From NCBI RefSeq assembly GCF_014841135.1, contig NZ_JACYTN010000013.1, positions 56,936 to 120,935 on the forward strand: a stretch of DNA of 64,000 nucleotides, read 5' to 3'. Both the position numbers and the translations under genes were made by a program. The notes below the pieces were generated by a model, which made no database searches, was not told the origin of the DNA, and saw only the letters and a program-made list of their open reading frames with translations. Positions 1 through 10,102 of the stretch are shown one piece after another. Source of the stretch: Paenibacillus arenosi (GTDB lineage Bacteria > Bacillota > Bacilli > Paenibacillales > Paenibacillaceae). Position 1 is the first letter of the stretch. Each line of letters begins with the position of its first letter.

Positions 1-1
1 T

Positions 2-3000
2 AACTTGGCCTATATGATCTATACATCTGGCTCGACGGGACAGCCAAAAGGTGTGATGGTAGAGCATTGCAATTTATCAGCCTACATCCATGCATTTCAA
101 CGACAATTTCAGCTTGCATCTAGTGACGTTGTGCTGCAGCAGGCTTCTGTTTCCTTTGATACGTATGTCGAAGAAGTGTTCCCTGCTTTGACATGTGGCG
201 CTTCGATTTTGTTAACGAGATCGGAGGACCTTCATCAGATTCCACAGCTTCTAAGTAAGTTGGAGCAAGAGCAGGTAACCGTAATAAGTGCTTCACCGTT
301 GTTGCTTAATGAGATTAATAAATACCCCGTCCCTTCTAAATTGAGGCTTGCAATCAGCGGAGGAGACGTATTGAGATGGTCGTACATCTCAAAGTTGTCT
401 GAGCACTGCGATGTGTTCAATACGTACGGTCCAACCGAGGCGACGGTTTGTGCGAGTTATCATCATGTTGAACGGGGGACTTCTTATGAGTCAATTCCTA
501 TCGGTAAGCCGATAGCTAATGTTCACATCTATATTTTGGATAACGAGGATCGTCCAGTGCCGATCGGTATTGCCGGACAGTTATGCATAGGTGGAGCAGG
601 GGTGACGCGTGGCTATTGGGGTAACCCTGAGCTTACAGCGGAGAAATATGCGGATAACCCGTATAAAGAGGGAGATAAGCTGTATCGTACTGGAGACTTA
701 GCAAAATGGCTACCGAACGGCGATATTCAGTATTTAGGACGGATCGATCAGCAGGTAAATATTCGTGGTTACCGTATTGAGTTGGAAGAAGTAGAGAATG
801 TACTGCTTAAATATGAGGTAATTGCGGAGGCCGCTGTCGTTTGCCATAAAGAAACAGAAGACACGTCCTATTTATGTGCATATTTCGTTCCAAAAGGAAC
901 ATGGAGCATAGCGGAATTGAGACGTTTTTTAGCTATTCATTTACCAGACTACATGATTCCTTCTTACTTTATTGAGCTAAAACGATTGCCAATGACTACA
1001 AATGGAAAGCTGGATAGTCGTGCTCTTCCAAATCCAAAGGATACTTTTGTAAGTGGAAAAGAAGTTCAACCTGCTAGAAATTTACTTGATCAGCAGCTGA
1101 TGAATATTTGGAAAGAAGTTCTCGGACTGTCACATATCAGCATAACTGATGATTTCTTTGAAATTGGTGGCCATTCATTAAAAGCGCTTGAGCTCGTAAA
1201 TCAAATGGAGCAGCAGTTGAATATAACAGTTCCCGTCAGTTATCTGTTCCGCTTCTCGCGTCTATGCGATATTTCGGATGAAATGAGTAACTTGAATTGG
1301 AGTGAGAAGGAGTCATTAGGAGCATTTGCTTATAGCTCTTCCATAAACCCGATTGAGCTGCAATCAAGCTATGATATGTCTGCAGCGCAGCAGAGATTGT
1401 ATGTAATTGAGCAGTTGGAGACGGACTCGACTGCTTACAATATGCCAGGGGCGTTCTATATAGAAGGTCCATTGTCGCTGACGCGTATGATGCAAATATG
1501 GAGTGAACTGGTAGATCGGCACGAAAGCTTACGGACGTCCTTTGATCTGGTAGATGGCGAACCGAAAATGCTTGTGCATGAGAGCGTCAACTTTTCCATT
1601 GAATATATTGATGCTGAGGTAGAAGGTCGACAAGATTATCAGCTAGAGGGGGACGGTTGGTCAGTAGAGCAACTGCAGCGCTATGTACGACCGTTTGACC
1701 TAAGTAAAGCGCCACTTCTAAGGGTAAAACTAATTCGTTTGGCAGAGGAAGAGCATCTATTCTTCATCGACATGCACCATATCATTTCAGATGCTGTCTC
1801 CATAGAAGTTCTTTTCCATGAACTTGATCAGCTCTATCATGGATCTACCTTACCGCCGCTTACGATACAGTTTAAAGATTTTGCGGCTTGGCAACGTCAA
1901 GCTGCGCAAGAGGGGCAATTTGAACGTCAACGTGACTACTGGCTGGAGCAGCTCAGAGGAGAATTACCAACACTGGAATTCCCAACTGATTATGTGAAGG
2001 GAGCAGGTGAACAGCTTTCGGAAGGACATAGTTTGACGTTTGAACTTGGTAGTGTTGCATACGAGCGTTTAAAGAAAGTGGCTGCTAAGTTAGGTGTTAC
2101 GCCATACATGTACCTATTGAGTGCTTATTGCATCTTGTTGTCTAAGTATAGTTCGCAAGAGGACATCATCGTCGGTGTTCCTGTAGTTGGCCGCTCACGT
2201 TCTGAGCTGCAATCCGTCGTAGGTATGTTTGTAAATACACTGGCCTTACGCATATTCCCTCACAGTGATAAATCATTTACTACTTACATTCGCGAGGTAA
2301 AAGATGCAGTAACGGGAGCGTTTCAGCATCAAGATCTTCCTTTGGAATGGGTTATTGATGAATGGAATGCACAACGTGAGCAGCGAGATGTAAATTACCG
2401 TGCCCTCTTCACGACGATGTTTTCACATCGGGAAGAAGAATCGCAAGTTCATTTCGGAAGTATGCCCGTTCAAGTGATGCCACTGCAGAATCAGAAGTCA
2501 AAGTTCGACTTCGCTATGGAGGCTGTCCAGCACGAAGACCGTATAACGTTCGAATTAAATTATGCCGTCTCCTTATTCCGTGAAGAAACGATGCAGCGGT
2601 TCGGCCACCATCTTCTTCAGGTGCTGGATGTTATTATCGATAAGCCTGACATCATTCTAGCGGATATCGCTCTATTATCAGTTGAGCAATCACTACAGCA
2701 ATTGGCTCAGTACAATCCGTCTGAAACTTCCCTTGAGCTGGAGCCTGTCCACTATTGGGTGGAACAACAGGTTGCTATAAATCCAGAGCGTATTGCTGTT
2801 GAATGTGGAGATGAAGCGATTAGTTTCGCTGAACTGAATGGGCGTGCAAATGCAATGGCACACTGGCTGCGCAATCAAGGGATCGGACCAGGTAGTTATG
2901 TGCCGGTGTGGATGGATCGTTGCATAGAATTGGTTGTATCTATTTTTGCTGTAATGAAGACGGGAGCAGCGTTTGTTCCAATGGATGCAGGTTGGCCAAC

Positions 3001-5953
3001 TGGTCGTGTTGCTTCTATTTTAGAAGATACAGGAGCAGCATTTATATTAACGAATGACAGCCTAAAGTATAGTGAGGTGCTGTTGCAATTTCCAAAAGTC
3101 TCAGCAATTGCCGTTCACTTGGAAGAATGGCCACTCGCAAGCAACTTGGGCCGTATTGCAGGGTTGGATGACACTATTTACGTTATCTATACGTCTGGTT
3201 CAACAGGAAAGCCCAAAGGAGTTGTTGTTCCTCACCTCGGTATTGCGAATCGATTTGCATGGATGAATGACTACTTTGGAGACACTGCCGCACGTGCGGT
3301 ATTGCAAATGACAGCTCATGTATTTGATAGCTCTGTATGGCAGTTTTTCTGGCCATTAACGCGTGGTGGGAAGACGGTTCTTCCAGATTCGGATAAGCTT
3401 CTTTCGGCAGATTATATTTCTGCAACGATTGAGAAGCATCAAATTACACTAACCGATTTTGTCCCGTCTGTATTTAATGTCATCGTTGAACAACTGTTGG
3501 CGGGCTCCAGAGAGCTGACTGCTAGATTGCGTACGTTAACAAGTGTCATCGTTGGGGGAGAAGAGGTTGCTGCTTCAACGGTGTATAAATTCCAGTCCCT
3601 GCTTCCGGATGTGCAGTTAACGAATCTTTATGGGCCTACGGAAGCCAGCATCGGTTGTATTTACCATCAAGTTCGTGGAAATGAAGGGCATCGTATTCCG
3701 ATTGGCAAACCGATTTATAATACGCAGATTCTATTACTAGATAAGCATCTTCAGGTCGCTCCTCCAGGAGTTACAGCAGAGATTTATATTGCTGGCTTAT
3801 GTTTAGGTACGGGTTATTTACATGATCCAGTTAAAACTGATGCTGTTTTTCTGCCTCATCCGTATCCAGAGAGTGGATGGAATAGGATGTATCGAACAGG
3901 TGATCTAGCTCGTTACCGAAAGAATGGCGAAATTGAATACCTTGGTCGTGCTGATTTCCAAGTGAAGATTCGCGGTCTCCGTGTTGAGTTAGGAGAAATT
4001 GAATCTCAAATCTTGCAAACAAATCTCGTTAAAGAAGCGATCGTAACTGCTGCTGATATCGAAGGCCAACCGATGCTGTGCGCGTATGTTGTATCTGATG
4101 AACAGCCTATTGATACGATGATGCTTAAACAGAAGCTATCTGCTATTCTGCCTAGTTACATGGTCCCTCCATTATTCGTTCAACTGACTGAAATGCCGCT
4201 TGCGCCAAGTGGGAAAGTAGACCGGAAAGCACTTCCTGCTCCTGATTTGATTCAGTATGGAGAGAGAGTTCAGCCGAACACGTTGACAGAACAAAAGCTG
4301 CATAAGATGTGGAGAAGTGTTCTTGATTTTAATGATATTGGTATTACAGATGATTTCTTTATGTTGGGTGGGCACTCATTAAAGTTGTTTGCCCTTGCAT
4401 CGCGCATACGGCAGCAGTTCGGCATCGACATCGCGCTGCGTGATTTGTTCTCACTAACAACGATACAAGAACAAGCGCGATGGATTGACGAACAGCGTAT
4501 ACCATTTCTAGAAGTTCCTCAACTTGCTAATGAATTGTCATTGCATGAGGTGGCGGCAACGGTGGACGCGGTAGGTGAGCTTGAATGTGGATTGTATATC
4601 AAAGCACCTGCTTCGGCGGCACAGCAAGCGATGTACATCGTCCATCATTTAGAAGGAGTAGGTACGAGCTATAACATGCCGCAAGTATTTGAATGGAGTG
4701 AACAAGTGGATGAAGCCCATTTCCATTATATCGTTCAGCAATTGGTAGAGCGCCATGAAGCACTGCGCACCCGATTCCAAATGATTGATGGGGAACTCCT
4801 CCAGATTATTAGTCGTTCTTGGACCGCAGAGACGGTGATGTTAGAAGATATGGGCGATGGATTGGATGGCGTAATGGAGCGTTTCGTTCAACCGTTCGAT
4901 TTAACCATGCTCCCGTTATTCCGAATTGGACTGTATCGTTCCGAAGAGCGAAATTTCGTGTTCATCGATATGCATCATATTATTTCAGATGGCCAATCGA
5001 TGGCTGTACTAATTGAAGATTTTATACGTATTTATCGAGGTGAATCATTGCCGGCACTACCTGTTAAATATCGACATTATGCAGAATGGCAGCACCGAAT
5101 GAAGGAAACAGCGAAATGGATCGAGGACGAGTCTTTCTGGCTGCAACAATTTGATTCACTGCCTGATCTGCTACAGCTCCCAACGGATTATAAACGACCG
5201 TCTGTTCCAAGTTTCGAAGGGGATGCGGTGCAGCTTATGTTAAGTGTGCCCCTATCTAATCAAATTAAAGAGCTATCTCAACGGACGGATAGTACGTTGT
5301 ACATGCTTATGCTTGCTTGCTACACAATTCTGCTGTCCAAATATTCTGGGCAAGAGGATATTGTCGTTGGAACACCTGTGTCTGGGCGTGCCCATATCGA
5401 GCTAGAGTCAATTGTCGGGATGTTTGTAAATACGCTGCCTGTTCGTAATAAAGTGACACCAGAGCTCTCATTCTCAGCTTATGTGAATCAAGTAAAAGAT
5501 AACGTTTTGAATTGCTTGGAACACCAGTACTATCCATTTGATAACCTTGTACGTCGTCTGAATGTGGAACGTAATGGAAGCAGCTCTGTGTTGTTCAACA
5601 CGATGCTTGCTGTGGACACGGCAGAGAAGACGGAACTGAAGGATTTGATGTGGACAACGGAGCTGCACAACTGGAAGGACAAAACAGTTAAATTCGATCT
5701 TATCTTGACAGCTCGTGATAATGGAGACCAAATTTTATTGGATTTGCAATATGCGAATCGGTTATTCAGCAAGGAGACGGCGTATACCATCATGGATCAT
5801 ATTCAACTCATATGGCAGCAAGTCGTGCAGGATTCCAAGAAACCGATATCGGAACTCTCTTTGCTGCCGGAAGAAGCGAGTGATGGACAGTCTGTTGAAA
5901 CAAACATGTCATCTCAAATCGTAGAAGCTGCAGCAGATTTTGACTTCGAGTAA
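2..5953 (+). CDS. Nonribosomal peptide synthetase, 5'-truncated (A-T-C-A-T-C)
   Basis: Multimodular NRPS that enters from the left edge; the first visible codons already lie in adenylation motif A3 (YTSGSTGQPKG). Domains in order: A1 (to about nt 1035), carrier protein 1 (DDFFEIGGHSLKAL, near nt 1150-1190), C domain (about 1370-2690), A2 (about 2740-4230), carrier protein 2 (DDFFMLGGHSLKLF, near 4340-4385), and a complete C domain (about 4600-5830, HHIISDG), then an acidic tail of about 35 residues. There is no thioesterase. Aligning by eye to GrsA, the specificity pockets read D-T-E-S-A-S-T-V-C-K (A1) and D-S-W-D-I-G-L-I-G-K (A2); I cannot match either to a substrate with confidence. The first C domain has HHIISDA instead of HHxxxDG. 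The terminal C domain probably joins this chain to the residue loaded on the next protein. The next gene follows after about 30 nt, so the two are surely co-transcribed. Confidence 0.96.
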   Translation, partial: NLAYMIYTSGSTGQPKGVMVEHCNLSAYIHAFQRQFQLASSDVVLQQASVSFDTYVEEVFPALTCGASILLTRSEDLHQIPQLLSKLEQEQVTVISASPLLLNEINKYPVPSKLRLAISGGDVLRWSYISKLSEHCDVFNTYGPTEATVCASYHHVERGTSYESIPIGKPIANVHIYILDNEDRPVPIGIAGQLCIGGAGVTRGYWGNPELTAEKYADNPYKEGDKLYRTGDLAKWLPNGDIQYLGRIDQQVNIRGYRIELEEVENVLLKYEVIAEAAVVCHKETEDTSYLCAYFVPKGTWSIAELRRFLAIHLPDYMIPSYFIELKRLPMTTNGKLDSRALPNPKDTFVSGKEVQPARNLLDQQLMNIWKEVLGLSHISITDDFFEIGGHSLKALELVNQMEQQLNITVPVSYLFRFSRLCDISDEMSNLNWSEKESLGAFAYSSSINPIELQSSYDMSAAQQRLYVIEQLETDSTAYNMPGAFYIEGPLSLTRMMQIWSELVDRHESLRTSFDLVDGEPKMLVHESVNFSIEYIDAEVEGRQDYQLEGDGWSVEQLQRYVRPFDLSKAPLLRVKLIRLAEEEHLFFIDMHHIISDAVSIEVLFHELDQLYHGSTLPPLTIQFKDFAAWQRQAAQEGQFERQRDYWLEQLRGELPTLEFPTDYVKGAGEQLSEGHSLTFELGSVAYERLKKVAAKLGVTPYMYLLSAYCILLSKYSSQEDIIVGVPVVGRSRSELQSVVGMFVNTLALRIFPHSDKSFTTYIREVKDAVTGAFQHQDLPLEWVIDEWNAQREQRDVNYRALFTTMFSHREEESQVHFGSMPVQVMPLQNQKSKFDFAMEAVQHEDRITFELNYAVSLFREETMQRFGHHLLQVLDVIIDKPDIILADIALLSVEQSLQQLAQYNPSETSLELEPVHYWVEQQVAINPERIAVECGDEAISFAELNGRANAMAHWLRNQGIGPGSYVPVWMDRCIELVVSIFAVMKTGAAFVPMDAGWPTGRVASILEDTGAAFILTNDSLKYSEVLLQFPKVSAIAVHLEEWPLASNLGRIAGLDDTIYVIYTSGSTGKPKGVVVPHLGIANRFAWMNDYFGDTAARAVLQMTAHVFDSSVWQFFWPLTRGGKTVLPDSDKLLSADYISATIEKHQITLTDFVPSVFNVIVEQLLAGSRELTARLRTLTSVIVGGEEVAASTVYKFQSLLPDVQLTNLYGPTEASIGCIYHQVRGNEGHRIPIGKPIYNTQILLLDKHLQVAPPGVTAEIYIAGLCLGTGYLHDPVKTDAVFLPHPYPESGWNRMYRTGDLARYRKNGEIEYLGRADFQVKIRGLRVELGEIESQILQTNLVKEAIVTAADIEGQPMLCAYVVSDEQPIDTMMLKQKLSAILPSYMVPPLFVQLTEMPLAPSGKVDRKALPAPDLIQYGERVQPNTLTEQKLHKMWRSVLDFNDIGITDDFFMLGGHSLKLFALASRIRQQFGIDIALRDLFSLTTIQEQARWIDEQRIPFLEVPQLANELSLHEVAATVDAVGELECGLYIKAPASAAQQAMYIVHHLEGVGTSYNMPQVFEWSEQVDEAHFHYIVQQLVERHEALRTRFQMIDGELLQIISRSWTAETVMLEDMGDGLDGVMERFVQPFDLTMLPLFRIGLYRSEERNFVFIDMHHIISDGQSMAVLIEDFIRIYRGESLPALPVKYRHYAEWQHRMKETAKWIEDESFWLQQFDSLPDLLQLPTDYKRPSVPSFEGDAVQLMLSVPLSNQIKELSQRTDSTLYMLMLACYTILLSKYSGQEDIVVGTPVSGRAHIELESIVGMFVNTLPVRNKVTPELSFSAYVNQVKDNVLNCLEHQYYPFDNLVRRLNVERNGSSSVLFNTMLAVDTAEKTELKDLMWTTELHNWKDKTVKFDLILTARDNGDQILLDLQYANRLFSKETAYTIMDHIQLIWQQVVQDSKKPISELSLLPEEASDGQSVETNMSSQIVEAAADFDFE

Positions 5954-5985
5954 TACAGCTGACAGGCTCTAAGGGAGTGGAGAAT

Positions 5986-8900
5986 GTGCTTAATCAATTA
6001 GAAAAAGCAGTATTACTGCAAACAGACAAGTTTAAGCAAATGCGATCGTTCTGGCAGAAACGTCTGTCTGACTTCGCAGCAGATGCCGATGACAGATGGA
6101 TGGGCTGTGTCGTCCATCACAGTCCCAGAGACAATAGCAATAAAAGTGTGGACAGCAATAGAGGCGGAAATACAGGTAGACGTATGGCCAGCATACAGCA
6201 CACGTTGGATCAAAGCTTATGGCAACAGTTGATGAAAATTAGTAAGAGGGACGATCTGTCCCTCTTTACTCTTCTTTTTTCTAGTCTACAGCAGAGCATT
6301 CACTACTATTCGGATCAAGATCTCATAATGACCGCTACACCTATTCTTCAATCTTCTAACAGCCCAAATACGCTAAGCGAAACGGTCCTTTTTCCAAGCC
6401 ATAGAGCCAACCAAGGATCTTACGCTGAACATGTAAAACAGCTAAAAGTTTCACTAATGGAAGGATATATGCATCAAGACTATCCCATAGCTGAATTGTT
6501 TAAGCAGCAATTCAAGCAAGAGCTGGAGACAGTGGAGTTGGAGCTAGTGTGCAGGTTTGAGGGACTTCATGCTTCCTTACCAAGCCATTTGTTAGGGCAA
6601 ATAGAGGTTGAGTTTCACCCTGGTACGGAGTTGAGAGAAAGGGAGGACGACAAGCCCATTTCTCTAGTTATCCATTATAACGAGGCTGTACTAGAGAAGT
6701 ATGCTGCTGAGTGCTTCTTGTCATGTTTCTTGCATGGTTTGGCAGAGATGCTTAGCCATCCAAAAGCAGATATAAATAAGACTTCGTTTATGCCTAAATC
6801 CATTGAACACGTCATCAGATTGTATGTTGGAGATGAGCACCAATCTCCTATCCCAGCAGGAGCTAATTTGGTTGATAGGTTTGAAACGGAAGTAGTACGC
6901 AACCCTAAGCGTATCGCGGTATGGGGTGAAGGGGTAACTTTGACCTATCGGGAGCTCCATCTTCGATCTGATCATCTAGCCTATGAAATACAGCGTCGAG
7001 GGGTAATGCCGGGCAGTATCGTTGGTATCACTGCGGATCGTTCTGTTTCTGTTATTACAGGAATGCTAGGCATAATCAAGGCGGGATGTGCGTATATGCC
7101 AATAGATCCCGCTTGGCCTGCGAAACGTGTACAGGATATTTTGGAGAGCAGCAAGGCTTCCTTAGTGGTGAAATGTGCTTCGGATTTGCTCGTTGGACCC
7201 GATATCGATGTAATTGATATGAGTGCTCCTTTTCCTAAAATGGAAGCAGTGTACGAGAGCCCCATCATTAAAGGGGATCATCTAGCTTATGTACTGTACA
7301 CTTCCGGGTCAACGGGAACACCAAAAGGAGTTATGATTGAACACCGCAATGTCCTTAATTTAATACAAGGGTTGCAAGCACAAGTGTATCATGAGCATGT
7401 TTGTAGTAAGATTGCCTGCGTGGCACCTCTCTATTTTGATGCCTCTGTAAAACAAATTTTCACCTCACTATTGCTGGGGCATAGTCTTTATATTGTACCG
7501 AATGAGGTCCGGCTTGATGGGGAGGCGCTATGGAAATTTTATATGGAGCATGAGATCGAGATATCTGATGGAACACCTATGCACATACAGATGCTGACTG
7601 TAGCGGCTATCTATCGCGGATATAAAGAAATGTCGGTTAAACATTTTATGATTGGTGGCGAAGCTTTTCCAGCTAATGTGGTTCGCGACTTTGTTAGAGT
7701 ATGTCAACCTACCTCTCCTAAAATTACAAATGTATATGGCCCAACAGAATGCTGTGTGGATACAACTGCTTATGCAATTGATCTACATGCATTGGAGAAG
7801 TTACCCGCAATTATTCCAATTGGACGACCGCTGCTTAATCAAGGTGTGTATATATTAGACAGCCAGATGAGGTTGCGGCCACAGGGTGCTTGGGGTGAAT
7901 TATACATAAGTGGTTGTAATGTAGGTAGAGGATATTTAAATGAAGTCGATAAGACGGCTGAACGATTTATCGAGCATCCATACTATCCAGGAATAAGGCT
8001 TTACCGAACAGGAGATATGGCTCGTTGGTTGTTCGATGGGCAAATTGAGTATTTTGGCCGCAAAGATTTTCAAGTGAAGGTAAATGGTTATCGGATTGAG
8101 TTGGGTGACATTGAGCAAGCGCTGCTATCTCACCCTCAAATAAAAGCGGCGATTGCAATTGTTTATCACCCTCCTGAATCACTCCATTCATCTGAAATAA
8201 CTTCACAGACGGGATATGAGGGGAAACTAGCTCTTTATTACACATCTGAGCCAAGGTTAGAAGAAGCAGAAGCCCAAAGGTACGTCATGGATAGAGTACC
8301 GTCCTATATGATCCCTGCCTATTTTTTGTTTGTAGATCAATTTCCGCTCACACCGAATGGGAAGATCGATCGGAAGCAGCTTCCGCCTCCCGCGATTCGC
8401 ATGAAGTCTCTTGAGGATAGGGATGAGTATGATGGGCTACCTACCACGCAATGGGAATTGGCGATTGCCGACGTGTGGACGAAGGTATTGGGAGAACGGA
8501 GTTGGAGCGTCCATGATTCTTTCTTTCAAGAAGGAGGAGATTCGCTGAAGGCATTAAGGATTATGATGGAGCTTGAAGGGATGGGTATCCATGTTAAGCT
8601 TCATGATATCTTTAAATATCAGACGATACGAAGCTTAGCTGAGAGATGGTCATCAATCGCGGCTCTGTCGTTGTCTGTATCTAACGTACCTCTAGCAACA
8701 AACAATAACCTTAATGAGAGGGAGCAGCAACCGAGAAAAGATTGGCATGATTTTTCGAAACGGATATTGTCCAAGGCTGTGGAAGAAGTTACGGCTTATA
8801 GAGATGGATGGTTGCGTCAGCCTACGATTGGTAGATTTGAAGTCAGTGCTATCCAAAGGGCATTTCTTGCTTCTGATGCTGCGTACTCGGGAGTAGTCCT

Positions 8901-10101
8901 ACCGATCCATGCAGCGTTAGAGTCAGAGCAAATTAGAGAAGGTGTTTCCCTAGTAATCCGTGATCATGCCTTGCTGCGCAGCGAACTGAGCATGACGGGT
9001 GGAGGGGAATGGGAATGGTCGGAATATGAATGGACGGCCGATTTGGCTGTGCCTTTTCTTGATATCACAGAATGCTCCTTATCTGAGCAAGCCCTTGTCA
9101 TGCAGGAATTAATTACAGAGCTTTATTACGCACCCTACGAGGTAATAGGCAGACCGCTATATCGCTTACTCCTTGTTAAATTAAATATACGAGAATATCG
9201 ACTTGTGCTTCCATGCCATCATGCCATTTACGATGGAATGAGTGGAGATATTTTGGAACGAGCTGTAATGGATAAATTGTTAGTTCATTCTCTACCTTCT
9301 CCTACGAGACAGCAGCCGATATTCCATTATCGTGATTTTGTTTCCCAAATTAAAAGAGGGCCGCAGATATCGGAGCCGGAGCTTATTACAAATTTCCGAT
9401 TAGAGACCTATCATCATGCATCCAAGCAGCTTTATGATTGGCTGCAGAGATATGAAGAACAACCAACTCGCCAATATAGGATTGAAGTACCATTTGAGCA
9501 ATATTACGACAAGCTAAAGGCTGAACAGTTGTTTTCTTTATGCTTGAATATGGTTGAGCAGTTTGGAAGCATGTACCGTTTGCCGTCTCCATTGCCACTT
9601 CTGATGTTTCATTACGGAAGAAGATATGAGCAGTCATCGTTCTACGATACAATCGGCCCCTTTATCGACTTATTGCCTATGGTATTGGAACAAGGGACGA
9701 GCGAACCTTCTGCGCAAATTAGCGAATATATGAGGAAGGCTGCGGATACTAATGTAAACTTCATCTCATTTGTTTTTGATGAGCGGATTCAGGAGGAGTT
9801 TCCACGAGCAGCCGAACTTATTCATCCATCAGCACACACGGGTATTCTTTTCAACTATCATGGTCAAGTAGAGCACGATAAGATCTTGTTATTTAATGGA
9901 CTTGTAAACCCGATAGAAAAAGAGCAGAAGAAACGAGTCAATGGTGGAATTGTACTTGATCTTGTTACGATAGATATCATGTATTCTGAGCAGGTACTTC
10001 GACTGTCACTGACATGTCCATTTGAGGTTTCGGAGAAAGAGTTAACCCTGCAAATAGAAGGAATACTTGCATCATCTGTGCTTGTAACAGTGGAAAATTA
10101 A
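5986..10101 (+). CDS. Nonribosomal peptide synthetase, terminal module (half C - A - T - C/E-like)
   Basis: About 1371 residues. I chose GTG at 5986 because AAGGGAG at 5971-5977 lies 8 nt upstream; the GTG at 5977 overlaps that site. The first ~290 residues resemble only the C-terminal half of a condensation domain (FWQKRL..., then the region matching the DIIVGTPV segment) and lack HHxxxDG. A full adenylation domain follows (YTSGSTGTPKG, YGPTE, YRTGDMARW, NGKIDRKQLP), then a carrier domain (FFQEGGDSLKAL), then a ~420-residue condensation-superfamily domain with SAIQRAFL, HHAIYDGMS and IGPFIDLLP. The A-domain pocket reads D-A-K-D-M-G-V-V-D-K, one change from the Glu code DAKDLGVVDK, so Glu is predicted. 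The last domain also has NYHGQ, recalling the NYLGQ motif of epimerases, so C versus E is unresolved. No thioesterase is present; release must use this domain or a protein elsewhere. Confidence 0.95.
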   Translation: MLNQLEKAVLLQTDKFKQMRSFWQKRLSDFAADADDRWMGCVVHHSPRDNSNKSVDSNRGGNTGRRMASIQHTLDQSLWQQLMKISKRDDLSLFTLLFSSLQQSIHYYSDQDLIMTATPILQSSNSPNTLSETVLFPSHRANQGSYAEHVKQLKVSLMEGYMHQDYPIAELFKQQFKQELETVELELVCRFEGLHASLPSHLLGQIEVEFHPGTELREREDDKPISLVIHYNEAVLEKYAAECFLSCFLHGLAEMLSHPKADINKTSFMPKSIEHVIRLYVGDEHQSPIPAGANLVDRFETEVVRNPKRIAVWGEGVTLTYRELHLRSDHLAYEIQRRGVMPGSIVGITADRSVSVITGMLGIIKAGCAYMPIDPAWPAKRVQDILESSKASLVVKCASDLLVGPDIDVIDMSAPFPKMEAVYESPIIKGDHLAYVLYTSGSTGTPKGVMIEHRNVLNLIQGLQAQVYHEHVCSKIACVAPLYFDASVKQIFTSLLLGHSLYIVPNEVRLDGEALWKFYMEHEIEISDGTPMHIQMLTVAAIYRGYKEMSVKHFMIGGEAFPANVVRDFVRVCQPTSPKITNVYGPTECCVDTTAYAIDLHALEKLPAIIPIGRPLLNQGVYILDSQMRLRPQGAWGELYISGCNVGRGYLNEVDKTAERFIEHPYYPGIRLYRTGDMARWLFDGQIEYFGRKDFQVKVNGYRIELGDIEQALLSHPQIKAAIAIVYHPPESLHSSEITSQTGYEGKLALYYTSEPRLEEAEAQRYVMDRVPSYMIPAYFLFVDQFPLTPNGKIDRKQLPPPAIRMKSLEDRDEYDGLPTTQWELAIADVWTKVLGERSWSVHDSFFQEGGDSLKALRIMMELEGMGIHVKLHDIFKYQTIRSLAERWSSIAALSLSVSNVPLATNNNLNEREQQPRKDWHDFSKRILSKAVEEVTAYRDGWLRQPTIGRFEVSAIQRAFLASDAAYSGVVLPIHAALESEQIREGVSLVIRDHALLRSELSMTGGGEWEWSEYEWTADLAVPFLDITECSLSEQALVMQELITELYYAPYEVIGRPLYRLLLVKLNIREYRLVLPCHHAIYDGMSGDILERAVMDKLLVHSLPSPTRQQPIFHYRDFVSQIKRGPQISEPELITNFRLETYHHASKQLYDWLQRYEEQPTRQYRIEVPFEQYYDKLKAEQLFSLCLNMVEQFGSMYRLPSPLPLLMFHYGRRYEQSSFYDTIGPFIDLLPMVLEQGTSEPSAQISEYMRKAADTNVNFISFVFDERIQEEFPRAAELIHPSAHTGILFNYHGQVEHDKILLFNGLVNPIEKEQKKRVNGGIVLDLVTIDIMYSEQVLRLSLTCPFEVSEKELTLQIEGILASSVLVTVEN

Positions 10102-10102
10102 C

